Positions 17,277-25,433 are shown, numbered from the stretch's first letter. The stretch: 26,362 nt of DNA from an uncultured Ruminococcus sp. (GCA_905202255.1 CAJKRH010000026.1:1-26362), one strand, 5' to 3'. Numbers and translations are program-made. The notes: a model not told the origin generated them from the letters alone.

Positions 17277-17926
17277 GAGTAATGTTTTCCAAAACGGGAG
17301 CGCTGAAATTCATCTCTCATCTCGATATGAACAGAACGATGAAAGCGGCTTTTCTCCGCTCGAAATTGCCGATTTGGTATACGATGGGCTTCAATCCCCA
17401 TCCGAAAACGGTATTTTCCCTGCCGCTTTCCGTCGGCGTCTCCGACCTCTGCTGCTTCATGGATTTCAAGATAACGGAAGAGGTTTCGCATGAGGAAATC
17501 TGCCGCGCGCTGAATGCCGCCTTCCCCGAGGGACTTCACGCGCTCGAAGCCTACGAACCGCAGACCAAGCTCTCGGATATCGGCTGGTCGGAATATGAGA
17601 TAAGCATTGAAGCGATCGGCGCAAACACTTCATCGGAAGAAAAGATAAAGGCGGTTTTCGCAGCACCTATGGTGATAGAGAAAAACTCCAAGGCAGGCAT
17701 TAAGACGGTCGATATAGCGCCGCTCTGCGAGCTTGTGCAGTGCCGCGCCGAGGGAGACAAAATAATCCTTCGGCTCCTGCTCTCCTCTACGGAAAACGAA
17801 TTTGTAAATCCCCGCTTCCCGATAGAATGTATATCAAAGGCGCTGGAGGAGATTCCCGCCGATGCCGATACGGATATCTGCCGCACTGCGGTATATCTCG
17901 CCGACAGGAAAACATATTTCAGATAA
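17252..17926 (+). CDS. Radical SAM-associated DUF2344 protein (TIGR03936 family)
   Basis: Protein of 224 residues. The family signature is clear near the N-terminus: KIRVMFSKTGALKFISHLD, then GFNPHPKTVFSLPLSVGV. No catalytic motif or cysteine cluster is visible, so it probably assists or forms part of a complex with the TIGR03960 radical SAM protein; in some bacteria the two are fused. The ATG lies 25 bases inside the end of the upstream gene in another frame, with GGAGG at 17238-17242, so translation is likely coupled. The family size is usually 220-240 residues, so it appears complete. Substrate unknown. Confidence 0.92.
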   Translation: MVPESKKIRVMFSKTGALKFISHLDMNRTMKAAFLRSKLPIWYTMGFNPHPKTVFSLPLSVGVSDLCCFMDFKITEEVSHEEICRALNAAFPEGLHALEAYEPQTKLSDIGWSEYEISIEAIGANTSSEEKIKAVFAAPMVIEKNSKAGIKTVDIAPLCELVQCRAEGDKIILRLLLSSTENEFVNPRFPIECISKALEEIPADADTDICRTAVYLADRKTYFR

Positions 17927-17952
17927 GCGCAAGGCGCAAGGAGGAAATAAAA

Positions 17953-18255
17953 ATGACAAAACAGCCCGATGAAAGAAAAGCACTGCTCTTTTCCGCGGTG
18001 CTCTCGCTGAAGACGCCCGAGGAATGCGAAAATTTTTTCTGTGATCTCTGCACAAAAACAGAGCTTCGCGAGATGACCAAGCGCCTCTGGGCGGCAAAGC
18101 TCATACTCGAGGGAAAGAAATATTCCGAGATAGTTGAGGAAACAGGACTCAGCACAGCGACAATTACCCGCGTAAACGGCTCTCTCCGCGACGGAAGCGA
18201 AGGCTATATGACCGTCCTCTCCCGCATACTCAAAAATACGGAGGAAGGCAAATGA
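17953..18255 (+). CDS. yerC: YerC/YecD-type TrpR-like DNA-binding protein
   Basis: Protein of 100 residues. A longer reading frame is open from 17740, but the ATG at 17953 has AAGGAGGAA (17938-17946) at ideal spacing and gives the normal family length of about 100, so I use it. The sequence fits the TrpR-superfamily YerC/YecD group: TPEECENFFCDLCTKTEL, MTKRLWAAKLILEGK, then a helix-turn-helix (about 57-79) SEIVEETGLSTATITRVN. The family binds DNA; its regulon and any ligand are not settled. It overlaps the following methyltransferase gene by four bases (ATGA), implying coupled translation. Confidence 0.92.
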   Translation: MTKQPDERKALLFSAVLSLKTPEECENFFCDLCTKTELREMTKRLWAAKLILEGKKYSEIVEETGLSTATITRVNGSLRDGSEGYMTVLSRILKNTEEGK

Positions 18256-19007
18256 GCGAAATATACAGCGCGCTCGCGCCGCACTACGACAGACTGATGC
18301 AGGATACGGATTATTCCGCATGGTGCGATTTCTATGAAGCCTGCTTTGAGAAATACGGCGTGGATACCCCTGCCGCGATAGTCGACCTCGGATGCGGCAC
18401 GGGAAGCATCTCCATAGAACTGGCAAAGCGCGGGCACAGCGTGACAGGGCTTGATACAAGCGAAGAAATGCTCGCCCTCGCATACAGAAAAGCCGAGGAA
18501 GCAAAGGTGAAGCTTCTCCTGCTCTCGCAGAATATGACCTGCTTTGACAGCGGCACGCATACGGATGCGGCGCTCTGCTGTTTTGACGGGATAAATTATC
18601 TCGCGGACACGGGCGAGGTCTGTTCATGCTTCTGCTCGGCATATGAAAATCTGCGCGGCGGCGGACTTTTCATCTTCGATATCTCAACGCCCTACAAATA
18701 TGAAAATATCCTCGCAGACAACAGCTTTGTTTACGAATACGAGGATTTGTTCACTGTTTGGGAGAGCTTTTATAATAAGAAAAGCGGAGTATGCGACTTC
18801 GACCTGACTTTCTTTGCAAGGCACAAAAACGGGCTCTGGGAGCGCACGGACGAATATCAGTGCCAGCGCAAATACAGCGAAAAAACGATAATTTCTCTCC
18901 TGAAAAAATCCGGTTTTGAGCTACTCGAAAAAGCTTCGGATATAGATTTCTCGCCTGTCACGGCGACGAGCGAGAGAGAGTTTTTCATCTGCAAAAAGAA
19001 GGTGTAA
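18252..19007 (+). CDS. Class I SAM-dependent methyltransferase
   Basis: Protein of 251 residues with the methyltransferase Rossmann fold: motif I VDLGCGTGSISIELAKRG (44-61; Gly-rich SAM loop), the acidic post-I residue in VTGLDTSEEML, motif II-like ALCCFDGINYL and post-motif GGGLFIFDISTPYKY. The N-terminus, MSEIYSALAPHYDRLM, is typical of small-molecule methyltransferases often named UbiE/Methyltransf_25-like. The C-terminal part is a beta-rich cap (FNKKSGVCDF region) that may bind substrate. Its substrate cannot be read from sequence. It overlaps yerC by four bases and ends three bases before hslO, so it is in the middle of an operon; the site GGAGGAAGG lies within yerC. Confidence 0.9.
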   Translation: MSEIYSALAPHYDRLMQDTDYSAWCDFYEACFEKYGVDTPAAIVDLGCGTGSISIELAKRGHSVTGLDTSEEMLALAYRKAEEAKVKLLLLSQNMTCFDSGTHTDAALCCFDGINYLADTGEVCSCFCSAYENLRGGGLFIFDISTPYKYENILADNSFVYEYEDLFTVWESFYNKKSGVCDFDLTFFARHKNGLWERTDEYQCQRKYSEKTIISLLKKSGFELLEKASDIDFSPVTATSEREFFICKKKV

Positions 19008-19010
19008 TCT

Positions 19011-19907
19011 ATGGAAAAATACAATGTTACCCGCGCAATGACGCGTGACGGCTCGGCGAGGATTCTCGTGATAAACTCACGGGATATCGTAAACCGTGCC
19101 ATCGAATATCACCATACCGAGCCGACAGCGACGGCGGCTCTCGGCAGAATACTCACGGCAGCTTCGCTGATGGGAACGATGCTGAAGGAAAAGGAGGACA
19201 GCCTCACTCTTCGCTTCAAGGGTGACGGACCGCTCGGCAGTGCCGTTGCGGTATCGGATTACAAGGGTAATGTCCGCGGCTATATCATGCATCCCGAGGT
19301 TGATCTGCCGCTCAAGCCGAACGGCAAGCTCGATGTCGGCGGCGGCATAGGTCACGGAACGCTTTCCGTTGTGCGCGACGACGGCACGGGAGAGGCTCAT
19401 GTAGGCTCCACGGCTATTGTCAGCGGCGAGATAGCGGAGGATATCTGCGCATATTTTGCAAAGAGCGAACAGATACCGACGGTATGCTCTCTCGGCGTGC
19501 TCGTAGATAAGGACAAAACCTGCAAGGCGGCAGGCGGAATACTGATACAGCTTCTTCCCTTTGCCGATGAGGAGACTGTCGATAAAATAGAAAAGAACGT
19601 GCCGCTGCTCTCCAATATTTCCATGCTCTTTGACGCGGGTATGACAAACGAAGCGATAATCGACCGCGCCATGGCAGGCATAGAATATGATATTTTCGAT
19701 GATTTCACGGCGGAATACCGTTGCTCCTGCTCGCGCGAGCGCATACTCGGCGCGATATCCAGCTTTTCGGAAAAGGAGCTGGACGAAACCTTCGGCGACC
19801 TGCCCGAAATAGAAGTCTGCTGTCACTTCTGCGACAAGAAATATTACTTTTCGCGAAAAGAAGTCGAAGAACACAAAAAAGCAAGAGAGGAAAAGAAAAA
19901 TGGATAA
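19011..19907 (+). CDS. hslO: Redox-regulated chaperone Hsp33
   Basis: Protein of 298 residues. Hsp33 is a cytoplasmic holdase switched on by oxidation and unfolding, holding zinc when reduced. Family signatures: HHTEPTATAALGRILTAASL near the N-terminus, LTLRFKGDGPLG, GYIMHPEVDLP, VGGGIGHGTLSVVRDDG, and QLLPFADEETV. The zinc-binding redox switch is complete: C238-x-C240, then C271-x2-C274 after 30 residues. An extra cysteine, Cys270, stands next to the second pair. Length matches the family (about 290). It overlaps the next gene by eight bases. In an anaerobe it would protect proteins during oxidative stress. Confidence 0.97.
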   Translation: MEKYNVTRAMTRDGSARILVINSRDIVNRAIEYHHTEPTATAALGRILTAASLMGTMLKEKEDSLTLRFKGDGPLGSAVAVSDYKGNVRGYIMHPEVDLPLKPNGKLDVGGGIGHGTLSVVRDDGTGEAHVGSTAIVSGEIAEDICAYFAKSEQIPTVCSLGVLVDKDKTCKAAGGILIQLLPFADEETVDKIEKNVPLLSNISMLFDAGMTNEAIIDRAMAGIEYDIFDDFTAEYRCSCSRERILGAISSFSEKELDETFGDLPEIEVCCHFCDKKYYFSRKEVEEHKKAREEKKNG

Positions 19908-20298
19908 TTTCAGCGAAAGAAAAAACAAGGAGCTCTTTGAAAAGGTCTCCGAAAAGCAGCTTAAATACGCAAAGAAAACCATGCTTCTGATTTTTGTTCT
20001 GATAGGAGCAATATTTCTCATAATGGGACTTGTGCTTATAGCCTACGATATCCGCGATGCGGAAAACGGCGTTCTTGTCGGCATAATTTTCGCGCCGATA
20101 GGAGCATTTTTCATGATTCTGGGGTTGACGCTTCGCTTCGCCGTGCCGAAAACCTACAACTATGAAAACTACAAAAAACGCATGGAAAAATACGGTTATT
20201 ATGTAAGCACATATGATATGTATATCACTGTCGCTCTTCAGGAGGAGCGCATAGCCGAGCTTGAAAAGAAAGTAAAAGAGCTCGAAGAAAGGCTCTGA
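19900..20298 (+). CDS. Small two-helix membrane protein with C-terminal coiled coil
   Basis: Protein of 132 residues. A charged N-terminal stretch (1-26, Lys/Glu-rich) is followed by two transmembrane helices (about 27-49, MLLIFVLIGAIFLIMG; and about 59-79, LVGIIFAPIGAFFMIL), a basic/Tyr-rich linker (TYNYENYKKRMEKYGYYV) and a C-terminal heptad helix (about 111-132, IAELEKKVKELEERL). It starts within the last eight bases of hslO, with GAGAGG upstream. I recognise no family. The topology suggests both ends are cytoplasmic and that the coiled coil could mediate oligomerisation. Confidence 0.75.
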   Translation: MDNFSERKNKELFEKVSEKQLKYAKKTMLLIFVLIGAIFLIMGLVLIAYDIRDAENGVLVGIIFAPIGAFFMILGLTLRFAVPKTYNYENYKKRMEKYGYYVSTYDMYITVALQEERIAELEKKVKELEERL

Positions 20299-20315
20299 AA
20301 AACGGAGGAAAACAA

Positions 20316-21320
20316 ATGAAAAGCAAAGCCTGCATCATGACATTCCGCCCATTCAATATCCCCGCTGTCTACAGCGATAATATGCTCGCGCGTCTCTCGG
20401 ATGAATTTGATATGCTCCCGTATATCTGCTCGAAAGACGATTTCCCCGCGCTCGAGGGCGAGTTGCAAAAGGTAGAGTATATCTTCTCCACATGGGGAAT
20501 GCCCGCGCTTTCCGAAGAGGAAATACGGCGATATCTGCCGAGGCTGAAGGCTGTTTTCTATGCTGCGGGTACCGTTCAGCAGTTTGCGCGTCCGTTTATC
20601 TCGTGCGGAGTTGATATATTTTCCGCATGGGCGGCAAATGCCGTGCCTGTAGCAGAGGTTGCCGCCTCGGAAATTCTGCTTGCCAATAAGGGCTTCTTCC
20701 GCCGCGAGGTAAAATGCCGCGCGGACTGGCAAAATGACGACCGCGAGCGGCTCTATCCCGGCAATTTCCGCACGCGCGTCGGCATACTGGGCGCCGGCAT
20801 GATAGGCACGATGGTGATAAACCACCTGCGCCGCCATGAACTCGAAATATATGTTTTCGACCCGTTTCTCCCCGATGAAAAAGCGGCGGAGCTTGGCGTC
20901 ACAAAGACGGGACTGCATGAGGTTTTCGCCTCCTGCAATGTCATCTCGAATCACCTTGCAAACAATGAGCAGACAAAGGGCATGATAGACCGCTCCTGCT
21001 TTGACCTGATGGGAAAAGCCGCTGTTTTCATAAATACGGGCAGGGGCGCGCAGGTGAATACCGCCGACCTGATAGCGGCGATGAAAGCCTGCCCCGAGCG
21101 GCTTGCCCTGCTCGATGTCACCGATCCCGATGAGCCGCCCGCAGAAGAAAGCGAGCTTTATCGCCTGCCGAATGTGCGTCTCACACCGCATATAGCGGGC
21201 AGCATCGGAAACGAGCCGCGCCGCATGGCGGAATATATGTTTGCGGAATACAAGGCTTATTCCGCAGGCAAACCCACAAAATACAAAGTAACGGCAAAAA
21301 TGCTTGAAACCATGGCATGA
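20316..21320 (+). CDS. D-2-hydroxyacid dehydrogenase family protein
   Basis: Protein of 334 residues of the NAD(P)-dependent D-isomer-specific 2-hydroxyacid dehydrogenase family, interconverting 2-hydroxy and 2-oxo acids or related compounds. The nucleotide-binding motif is VGILGAGMIGTMV with Asp after the second strand (VFDPF), favouring NAD. The catalytic triad is visible: Arg243 (NTGRGAQVN), Glu273 (DVTDPDEPP, one residue longer than the usual loop) and His292 (LTPHIAGS). Substrate specificity cannot be read; the N-terminal lid (TWGMPALSEEEI) is like that of sugar-acid or phosphoglycerate-like members. GGAGG sits eight bases before the ATG. It is the first of four closely spaced oxidoreductase genes. 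Confidence 0.93.
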   Translation: MKSKACIMTFRPFNIPAVYSDNMLARLSDEFDMLPYICSKDDFPALEGELQKVEYIFSTWGMPALSEEEIRRYLPRLKAVFYAAGTVQQFARPFISCGVDIFSAWAANAVPVAEVAASEILLANKGFFRREVKCRADWQNDDRERLYPGNFRTRVGILGAGMIGTMVINHLRRHELEIYVFDPFLPDEKAAELGVTKTGLHEVFASCNVISNHLANNEQTKGMIDRSCFDLMGKAAVFINTGRGAQVNTADLIAAMKACPERLALLDVTDPDEPPAEESELYRLPNVRLTPHIAGSIGNEPRRMAEYMFAEYKAYSAGKPTKYKVTAKMLETMA

Positions 21321-21333
21321 GGAGGTTATAATC

Positions 21334-22668
21334 ATGCATCCTTTCGAACTGAAAATACCGAATACATTCCATTATCAGACACTTGATGAGATAGACTACG
21401 ACGCGAGAAAGCGCGGACTTCATATCCCGTTTTCGCGCGATCTTTCGCCGCTTGCCGTAAAGCCGGCGGTACACACGCGTGCGGGCGATATCGTGCTTGC
21501 AAATTCGCTCTCCGTCCATCCGATGGAGGGCTTTGACGCGGACGAAACAGGTGCGCCCTCGGCGCTTACCGAGCGCAGATATCTGCGCTTTGCGCACTCC
21601 GGTGCGGCACTTATCTGGTCGGAAGCGATAGCCGTCTGTCCCGAGGGACGCACCTCGGACAGGCAGCTCATGATTACCGAGGAAAATAAAGAGAAATTCC
21701 GCGCCATGATAGCAAAGGTAAAAAATGTGACAGGCGCTCCGCTGATAGCTCAGCTTACCCATTCGGGCAGATTTTCGCATAACAGTGCCGCTCCCTATCC
21801 GCTCATCGCCACGCACAGCAAACCCATAGAGGAATACCGTCCTCTCCCCGATGGGACACCGCTCCTGACCGACGAATATCTCGACAGCCTTCCGGAAAAA
21901 TATCTTGCCGCGGCAAAACTGCTGATATGGGCAGGCTTTGACGGAGTAGACATCAAGGCGTGCCACCAGTATTTGCTCGGCGAGCTTCTTTCGGCATATA
22001 CGAGAGAGGGCAAATACGGCGGAAGCTTTGAAAACAGAAGCCGTCTCATGCTCGATATAACAAAGCTGATAGCTGAAAACACCGACAAAAGCGTTATCCT
22101 CGCTTCCCGCCTCGGCATATGCGATATGATAGCGAAGCCCTACGGCTTCGGAATGGCGGACGATGGGCAAACGCCCGATTTCACCGAGGCAAACAAGCTT
22201 ATCGGAAAGCTCTCGGCGCTCGGCGTTTCGCTTATCGATATGACCATGGGAAGCCCGTACTTCAATCCGTATATCAACCGCCCGCAGAATAAGGGCGAGA
22301 GAATACCGCCGGAGCATCCGCTCGTCGGCGTAGACCGCCTTATCCATGGCGCGGAAGCAATTCAAAAGGCAAATCCCTCCGTCGCCGTCGTCGGCACAGG
22401 CTACAGCTACCTGCGCGAATTTGCGCCGTATGCCGCGGCAGGTGCGCTTGAGAGAGGATATTCCACTCTCGTCGGCTTCGGCAGAATGGCTTTTGCCTAC
22501 GACCGCTTTGCAGACGATTTCATCTCGGGAAATACAGACAAAAGCAAGGTCTGCCTTGCCTGCAGTAAATGCACGGAGATTATGCGCGCGGGCGGCACCA
22601 CGGGCTGTCCCCTGCGCGATCAGGAAATCTATCTGCCGATATATCGCAGGCTCTGCATGAAAAAATAA
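21334..22668 (+). CDS. Old Yellow Enzyme-type NADH:flavin oxidoreductase, short with Fe-S ligands
   Basis: Protein of 444 residues. An in-frame TTG at 21304 is possible, but the ATG at 21334 lies eight bases after GGAGG (21321-21325), so I use it. The FMN-binding TIM barrel reads IAQLTHSGR, GVDIKACHQYLLGELLS, and VVGTGYSY for the phosphate site. The C-terminus has C407-x2-C410-x2-C413-x11-C425, the [4Fe-4S] ligand pattern of the 2,4-dienoyl-CoA reductase branch (which usually has one more residue before the third Cys). However, the protein ends 20 residues later and lacks the roughly 250-residue FAD/NAD domain of that branch. It would reduce an activated C=C or similar bond with electrons from NAD(P)H or an unknown partner. 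Neighbours suggest one step of a multi-redox pathway. Confidence 0.9.
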   Translation: MHPFELKIPNTFHYQTLDEIDYDARKRGLHIPFSRDLSPLAVKPAVHTRAGDIVLANSLSVHPMEGFDADETGAPSALTERRYLRFAHSGAALIWSEAIAVCPEGRTSDRQLMITEENKEKFRAMIAKVKNVTGAPLIAQLTHSGRFSHNSAAPYPLIATHSKPIEEYRPLPDGTPLLTDEYLDSLPEKYLAAAKLLIWAGFDGVDIKACHQYLLGELLSAYTREGKYGGSFENRSRLMLDITKLIAENTDKSVILASRLGICDMIAKPYGFGMADDGQTPDFTEANKLIGKLSALGVSLIDMTMGSPYFNPYINRPQNKGERIPPEHPLVGVDRLIHGAEAIQKANPSVAVVGTGYSYLREFAPYAAAGALERGYSTLVGFGRMAFAYDRFADDFISGNTDKSKVCLACSKCTEIMRAGGTTGCPLRDQEIYLPIYRRLCMKK

Positions 22669-22684
22669 GAAAGAGGGTGCTTTT

Positions 22685-23434
22685 ATGGAAAGAAAAATCG
22701 TCATAGTAACGGGAGCATCGCGCGGCATCGGAAACGGTATTGCCACAGCACTTGCCGCCGAGGGCTTTACGCTCGTCTGTGTTCAGCAGAGCGAAAACGA
22801 GGAATATATGGAAGCCATCCGCGCACTCTCGCCCGAGTCTGTCTGCATACGCGCCGATATATCAAAGGCAGATGACGAAGCACGCATCATAGATACGGCA
22901 ATCGAACGCTTCGGCAAGATAGATATTCTCGTAAACAATGCGGGCGTAGCACCGAAGGAGCGCGAGGACATCCTCAATATGAGCCGCGAGAGCATGGACA
23001 GGCTTCTCGATATCAATCTGAAAGGCACATTTTTCTTAACTCAATACTGCGCAAACAAAATGATAGAGCTCGGCTTTGGAGAGGCTATCATCAATATCAC
23101 CTCCATGTCGGCATATACCTCGAGCACGAGCCGCGGTGAATACTGCATCTCAAAGGCGGGACTCTCGATGGTGACAACGCTCTTTGCAGACCGCCTCGCC
23201 GAATACGGTATAAATGTCTATGAGGTGCGTCCCGGCATAATCAAAACGGATATGACGGCGACGGTGAACGAAAAATACGACAGACTCATCGGCGAGGGGC
23301 TGCTCCCGATAAAGCGCTGGGGTTATCCCGAGGATATCGGGCGTGCCGTCGTCGCGCTGGCAAAGGGCTATCTTCCTTATTCCACGGGCGAAGTTATAAA
23401 TATAGACGGCGGCTTCCATATCCGCCGCCTGTAA
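22685..23434 (+). CDS. Short-chain dehydrogenase/reductase, 3-ketoacyl-ACP-reductase-like
   Basis: Protein of 249 residues of the classical SDR family. Cofactor motif TGASRGIGNG (9-18), NNAG, and the catalytic set Ser140, Tyr153 and Lys157 (SMSA, then YCISK). The C-terminal stretch VYEVRPGIIKTDMT, and the end GEVINIDGGFHIRRL, match what I recall of an SDR subgroup labelled 3-ketoacyl-ACP reductase but usually found in catabolic clusters, not with fatty-acid genes. No acyl-carrier or fatty-acid gene is nearby here, so a sugar, polyol or cyclic ketone substrate is likelier. AGAGGGTG lies before the ATG, and spacing to the upstream gene is 16 bases. Confidence 0.93.
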   Translation: MERKIVIVTGASRGIGNGIATALAAEGFTLVCVQQSENEEYMEAIRALSPESVCIRADISKADDEARIIDTAIERFGKIDILVNNAGVAPKEREDILNMSRESMDRLLDINLKGTFFLTQYCANKMIELGFGEAIINITSMSAYTSSTSRGEYCISKAGLSMVTTLFADRLAEYGINVYEVRPGIIKTDMTATVNEKYDRLIGEGLLPIKRWGYPEDIGRAVVALAKGYLPYSTGEVINIDGGFHIRRL

Positions 23435-23446
23435 TCGGAGGGTAAA

Positions 23447-25429
23447 ATGAACTTTTCTCTTGTCGATTCGGGAATTCCCTGCCGCTCTTTTCGCGCCGTT
23501 ATAGTCGGGAGCGGAGCGGCAGGCTACAATGCCGCAAGAAAGCTTTATGACCTTGGCGTGCATGACATAGCCATAATCACCGAGGGCGAGAAAATGGGCA
23601 CCTCGCGGAATACAGGCTCCGATAAGCAGACATATTACAAGCTGACGCTTGCCGGCGGAGATGGCGATTCCGTTTCCGATATGGCGGAAACGCTCTTTTC
23701 GGGCGGTTCCATGCACGGAGATATCGCCCTCGCGCAGGCGGCGGGCTCGGCGCGGTGTTTTTTTGAGCTTGTCTCTCTCGGCGTGCCTTTTCCCCATAAT
23801 GAATACGGCGAATATGCCGGCTACAAGACCGACCACGATCCCCGCATGCGCGCGACCTCCTGCGGTCCTTACACCTCAAAATATATGACCGAGGCGCTCG
23901 AGTGCGCTGTGAAAAGCAAAAACATCCCGATTTTCGACGGCTACCGCGCCGTGAAAATACTTCGCGGCGGCGGCAGAGCCTGCGGCATCGTCGCGCTTTG
24001 CCCTGCGCTGATAAGTGAGAAAAACCGCTACGGCATGGCAGTTTTCCTCGCGGATAATGTCATATGGGCGACAGGCGGACCCTCTGCCATATATTCCGAG
24101 AGCGTCTATCCCGAGAGCCAGACCTGTGCGCACGGCATGGCTTTTGAAGCGGGCGCCGCGGGGATCAACCTGACGGAATCGCAATACGGCATAGCTTCTC
24201 TCGGCTTCCGCTGGAACCTCTCGGGGACATATCAGCAAGTTATCCCGCGGTATTTCTCCATTGATGAAAGCGGAAACGAGCATGAATTTCTCACGGATTA
24301 TTTCCCCGACACGGGTGAAATGCTCGGCGCGATATTTTCAAAGGGCTATGAGTGGCCCTTTGACCCGCGCAAAATATTTCGCGGCGGCAGGCGACTCTCT
24401 TCGCTCATAGATCTCGCCGTTTTCTCGGAAAAGCGCCGCGGCAGACGCGTATTCATGGACTTCCGCCGCAATCCCGCCGCTTCCGAGCATGGCGGCTCGC
24501 TTGATTTTTTCCTGCTACCGGACTATGCACGCAAATATCTCGAAAAATCGGGGGCGCTTCTGCCGCTTCCCATCGACCGTCTGCGTAAAATGAACGAACC
24601 CGCTGTCTCACTCTATCGCGAGCATGGCATAGACATCACGCTTGAGCCGCTTGAGATAGCCGTCTGCGCTCAGCATAACAACGGCGGGCTTGACGCGGAC
24701 ATATGGAGTGAAAGCACTGCGCTTGCCGGATTTTTCCCGATAGGCGAATGTGCGGGAACATTCGGAGTATATCGCCCGGGCGGCACGGCACTCAACGCAA
24801 CGCAGGTCAGCTCCATGCGTGCCGCGGAAAAGATTGCAGGGAGTGCGCCCGTGACAAAGCCCGATGAAAGCGAAATCTCACGCGATATCGCCGATATGAT
24901 ATCGTTTTTCGATATACTTTCCCGCCCGAGAATAAGACTGCCGCGGGAGGAAATTTTCGCCCGCAGGAAGGAATACAGCAGGATAATGAGCGAATGCGGC
25001 GCCTTTGTGCGCTCACCTGCCGCCATCTCATCGGCAATATCGTCTGTGCGCTCGTGCATAAGATCCTTTGAAGCCGACTATGCGGGAGCGGCACCCGCGC
25101 TCATGCCGGAGGTCATGATAAACCGCGACATTCTGATAACGGCGCTCGTCTATCTCGGCGCAATCGAAGATTACATCGCGCACGGCGGCAAAAGCCGCGG
25201 CTCGTATCTTGTCACAGAGAGGAGCATCGATGAACTTATCGCCGAGGGACGCGATATCGAAACGGACGAGGAGCATTTTTCGCAGGTGCAGACAGCGCTT
25301 TACTCAGGCGGCGAAATGAAATATGCCTTTTCGCCCGTGCGCCCCATCCCCGAGCGCGAGCTTTGGTTTGAGAATGTATATAATGAATATAGAAAAGGCT
25401 CGGTAAAAACTCCCCTTTCACATAAATAA
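23447..25429 (+). CDS. FAD-dependent oxidoreductase, fumarate-reductase-like flavoprotein
   Basis: Protein of 660 residues. The dinucleotide-binding motif is AVIVGSGAAGYNAA (17-30), preceded by 15 non-family residues. Other family elements: an inter-domain segment with TDHDPRMRATSCGPYTS, an ATGGPSAIY FAD loop, and the C-terminal FAD/substrate region AQHNNGGL ... GFFPIGECAGTFGVYRPGGTALN. This is the overall plan of fumarate reductase/aspartate oxidase-like flavoproteins, with a C-terminal helical domain of about 190 residues. No Fe-S or membrane anchor subunit follows, so it is probably a soluble enzyme of an unknown substrate. GGAGGG precedes the ATG (23437-23442). It is the last gene of the plus-strand run and is followed by a strong terminator. 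Confidence 0.88.
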   Translation: MNFSLVDSGIPCRSFRAVIVGSGAAGYNAARKLYDLGVHDIAIITEGEKMGTSRNTGSDKQTYYKLTLAGGDGDSVSDMAETLFSGGSMHGDIALAQAAGSARCFFELVSLGVPFPHNEYGEYAGYKTDHDPRMRATSCGPYTSKYMTEALECAVKSKNIPIFDGYRAVKILRGGGRACGIVALCPALISEKNRYGMAVFLADNVIWATGGPSAIYSESVYPESQTCAHGMAFEAGAAGINLTESQYGIASLGFRWNLSGTYQQVIPRYFSIDESGNEHEFLTDYFPDTGEMLGAIFSKGYEWPFDPRKIFRGGRRLSSLIDLAVFSEKRRGRRVFMDFRRNPAASEHGGSLDFFLLPDYARKYLEKSGALLPLPIDRLRKMNEPAVSLYREHGIDITLEPLEIAVCAQHNNGGLDADIWSESTALAGFFPIGECAGTFGVYRPGGTALNATQVSSMRAAEKIAGSAPVTKPDESEISRDIADMISFFDILSRPRIRLPREEIFARRKEYSRIMSECGAFVRSPAAISSAISSVRSCIRSFEADYAGAAPALMPEVMINRDILITALVYLGAIEDYIAHGGKSRGSYLVTERSIDELIAEGRDIETDEEHFSQVQTALYSGGEMKYAFSPVRPIPERELWFENVYNEYRKGSVKTPLSHK

Positions 25430-25433
25430 AAAG

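Noticed and set aside
17740..17952. N-terminal extension of the yerC frame
   Set aside because: The extension overlaps the DUF2344 gene in another frame, while ATG 17953 has an ideal ribosome site and gives the family length.
21304..21333. TTG start giving ten extra residues on the OYE
   Set aside because: It lies inside the end of the upstream gene and upstream of the GGAGG that is ideally placed for ATG 21334.
21181..22746. Long minus-strand open frame (521 codons) opposite the OYE gene
   Set aside because: It lies antisense to a clear OYE gene and across two gene junctions, without domain signatures or a ribosome site. Long antisense frames recur throughout this window (also 11677-12807 and 15903-17018).
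20316..25429. Assignment of the redox block as an equol, bile-acid or 3-keto-glycoside pathway
   Set aside because: The enzyme classes overlap, but the OYE lacks the C-terminal domain of the isoflavone and bile-acid reductases, and no GFO/IDH/MocA enzyme or other pathway-specific partner is present.
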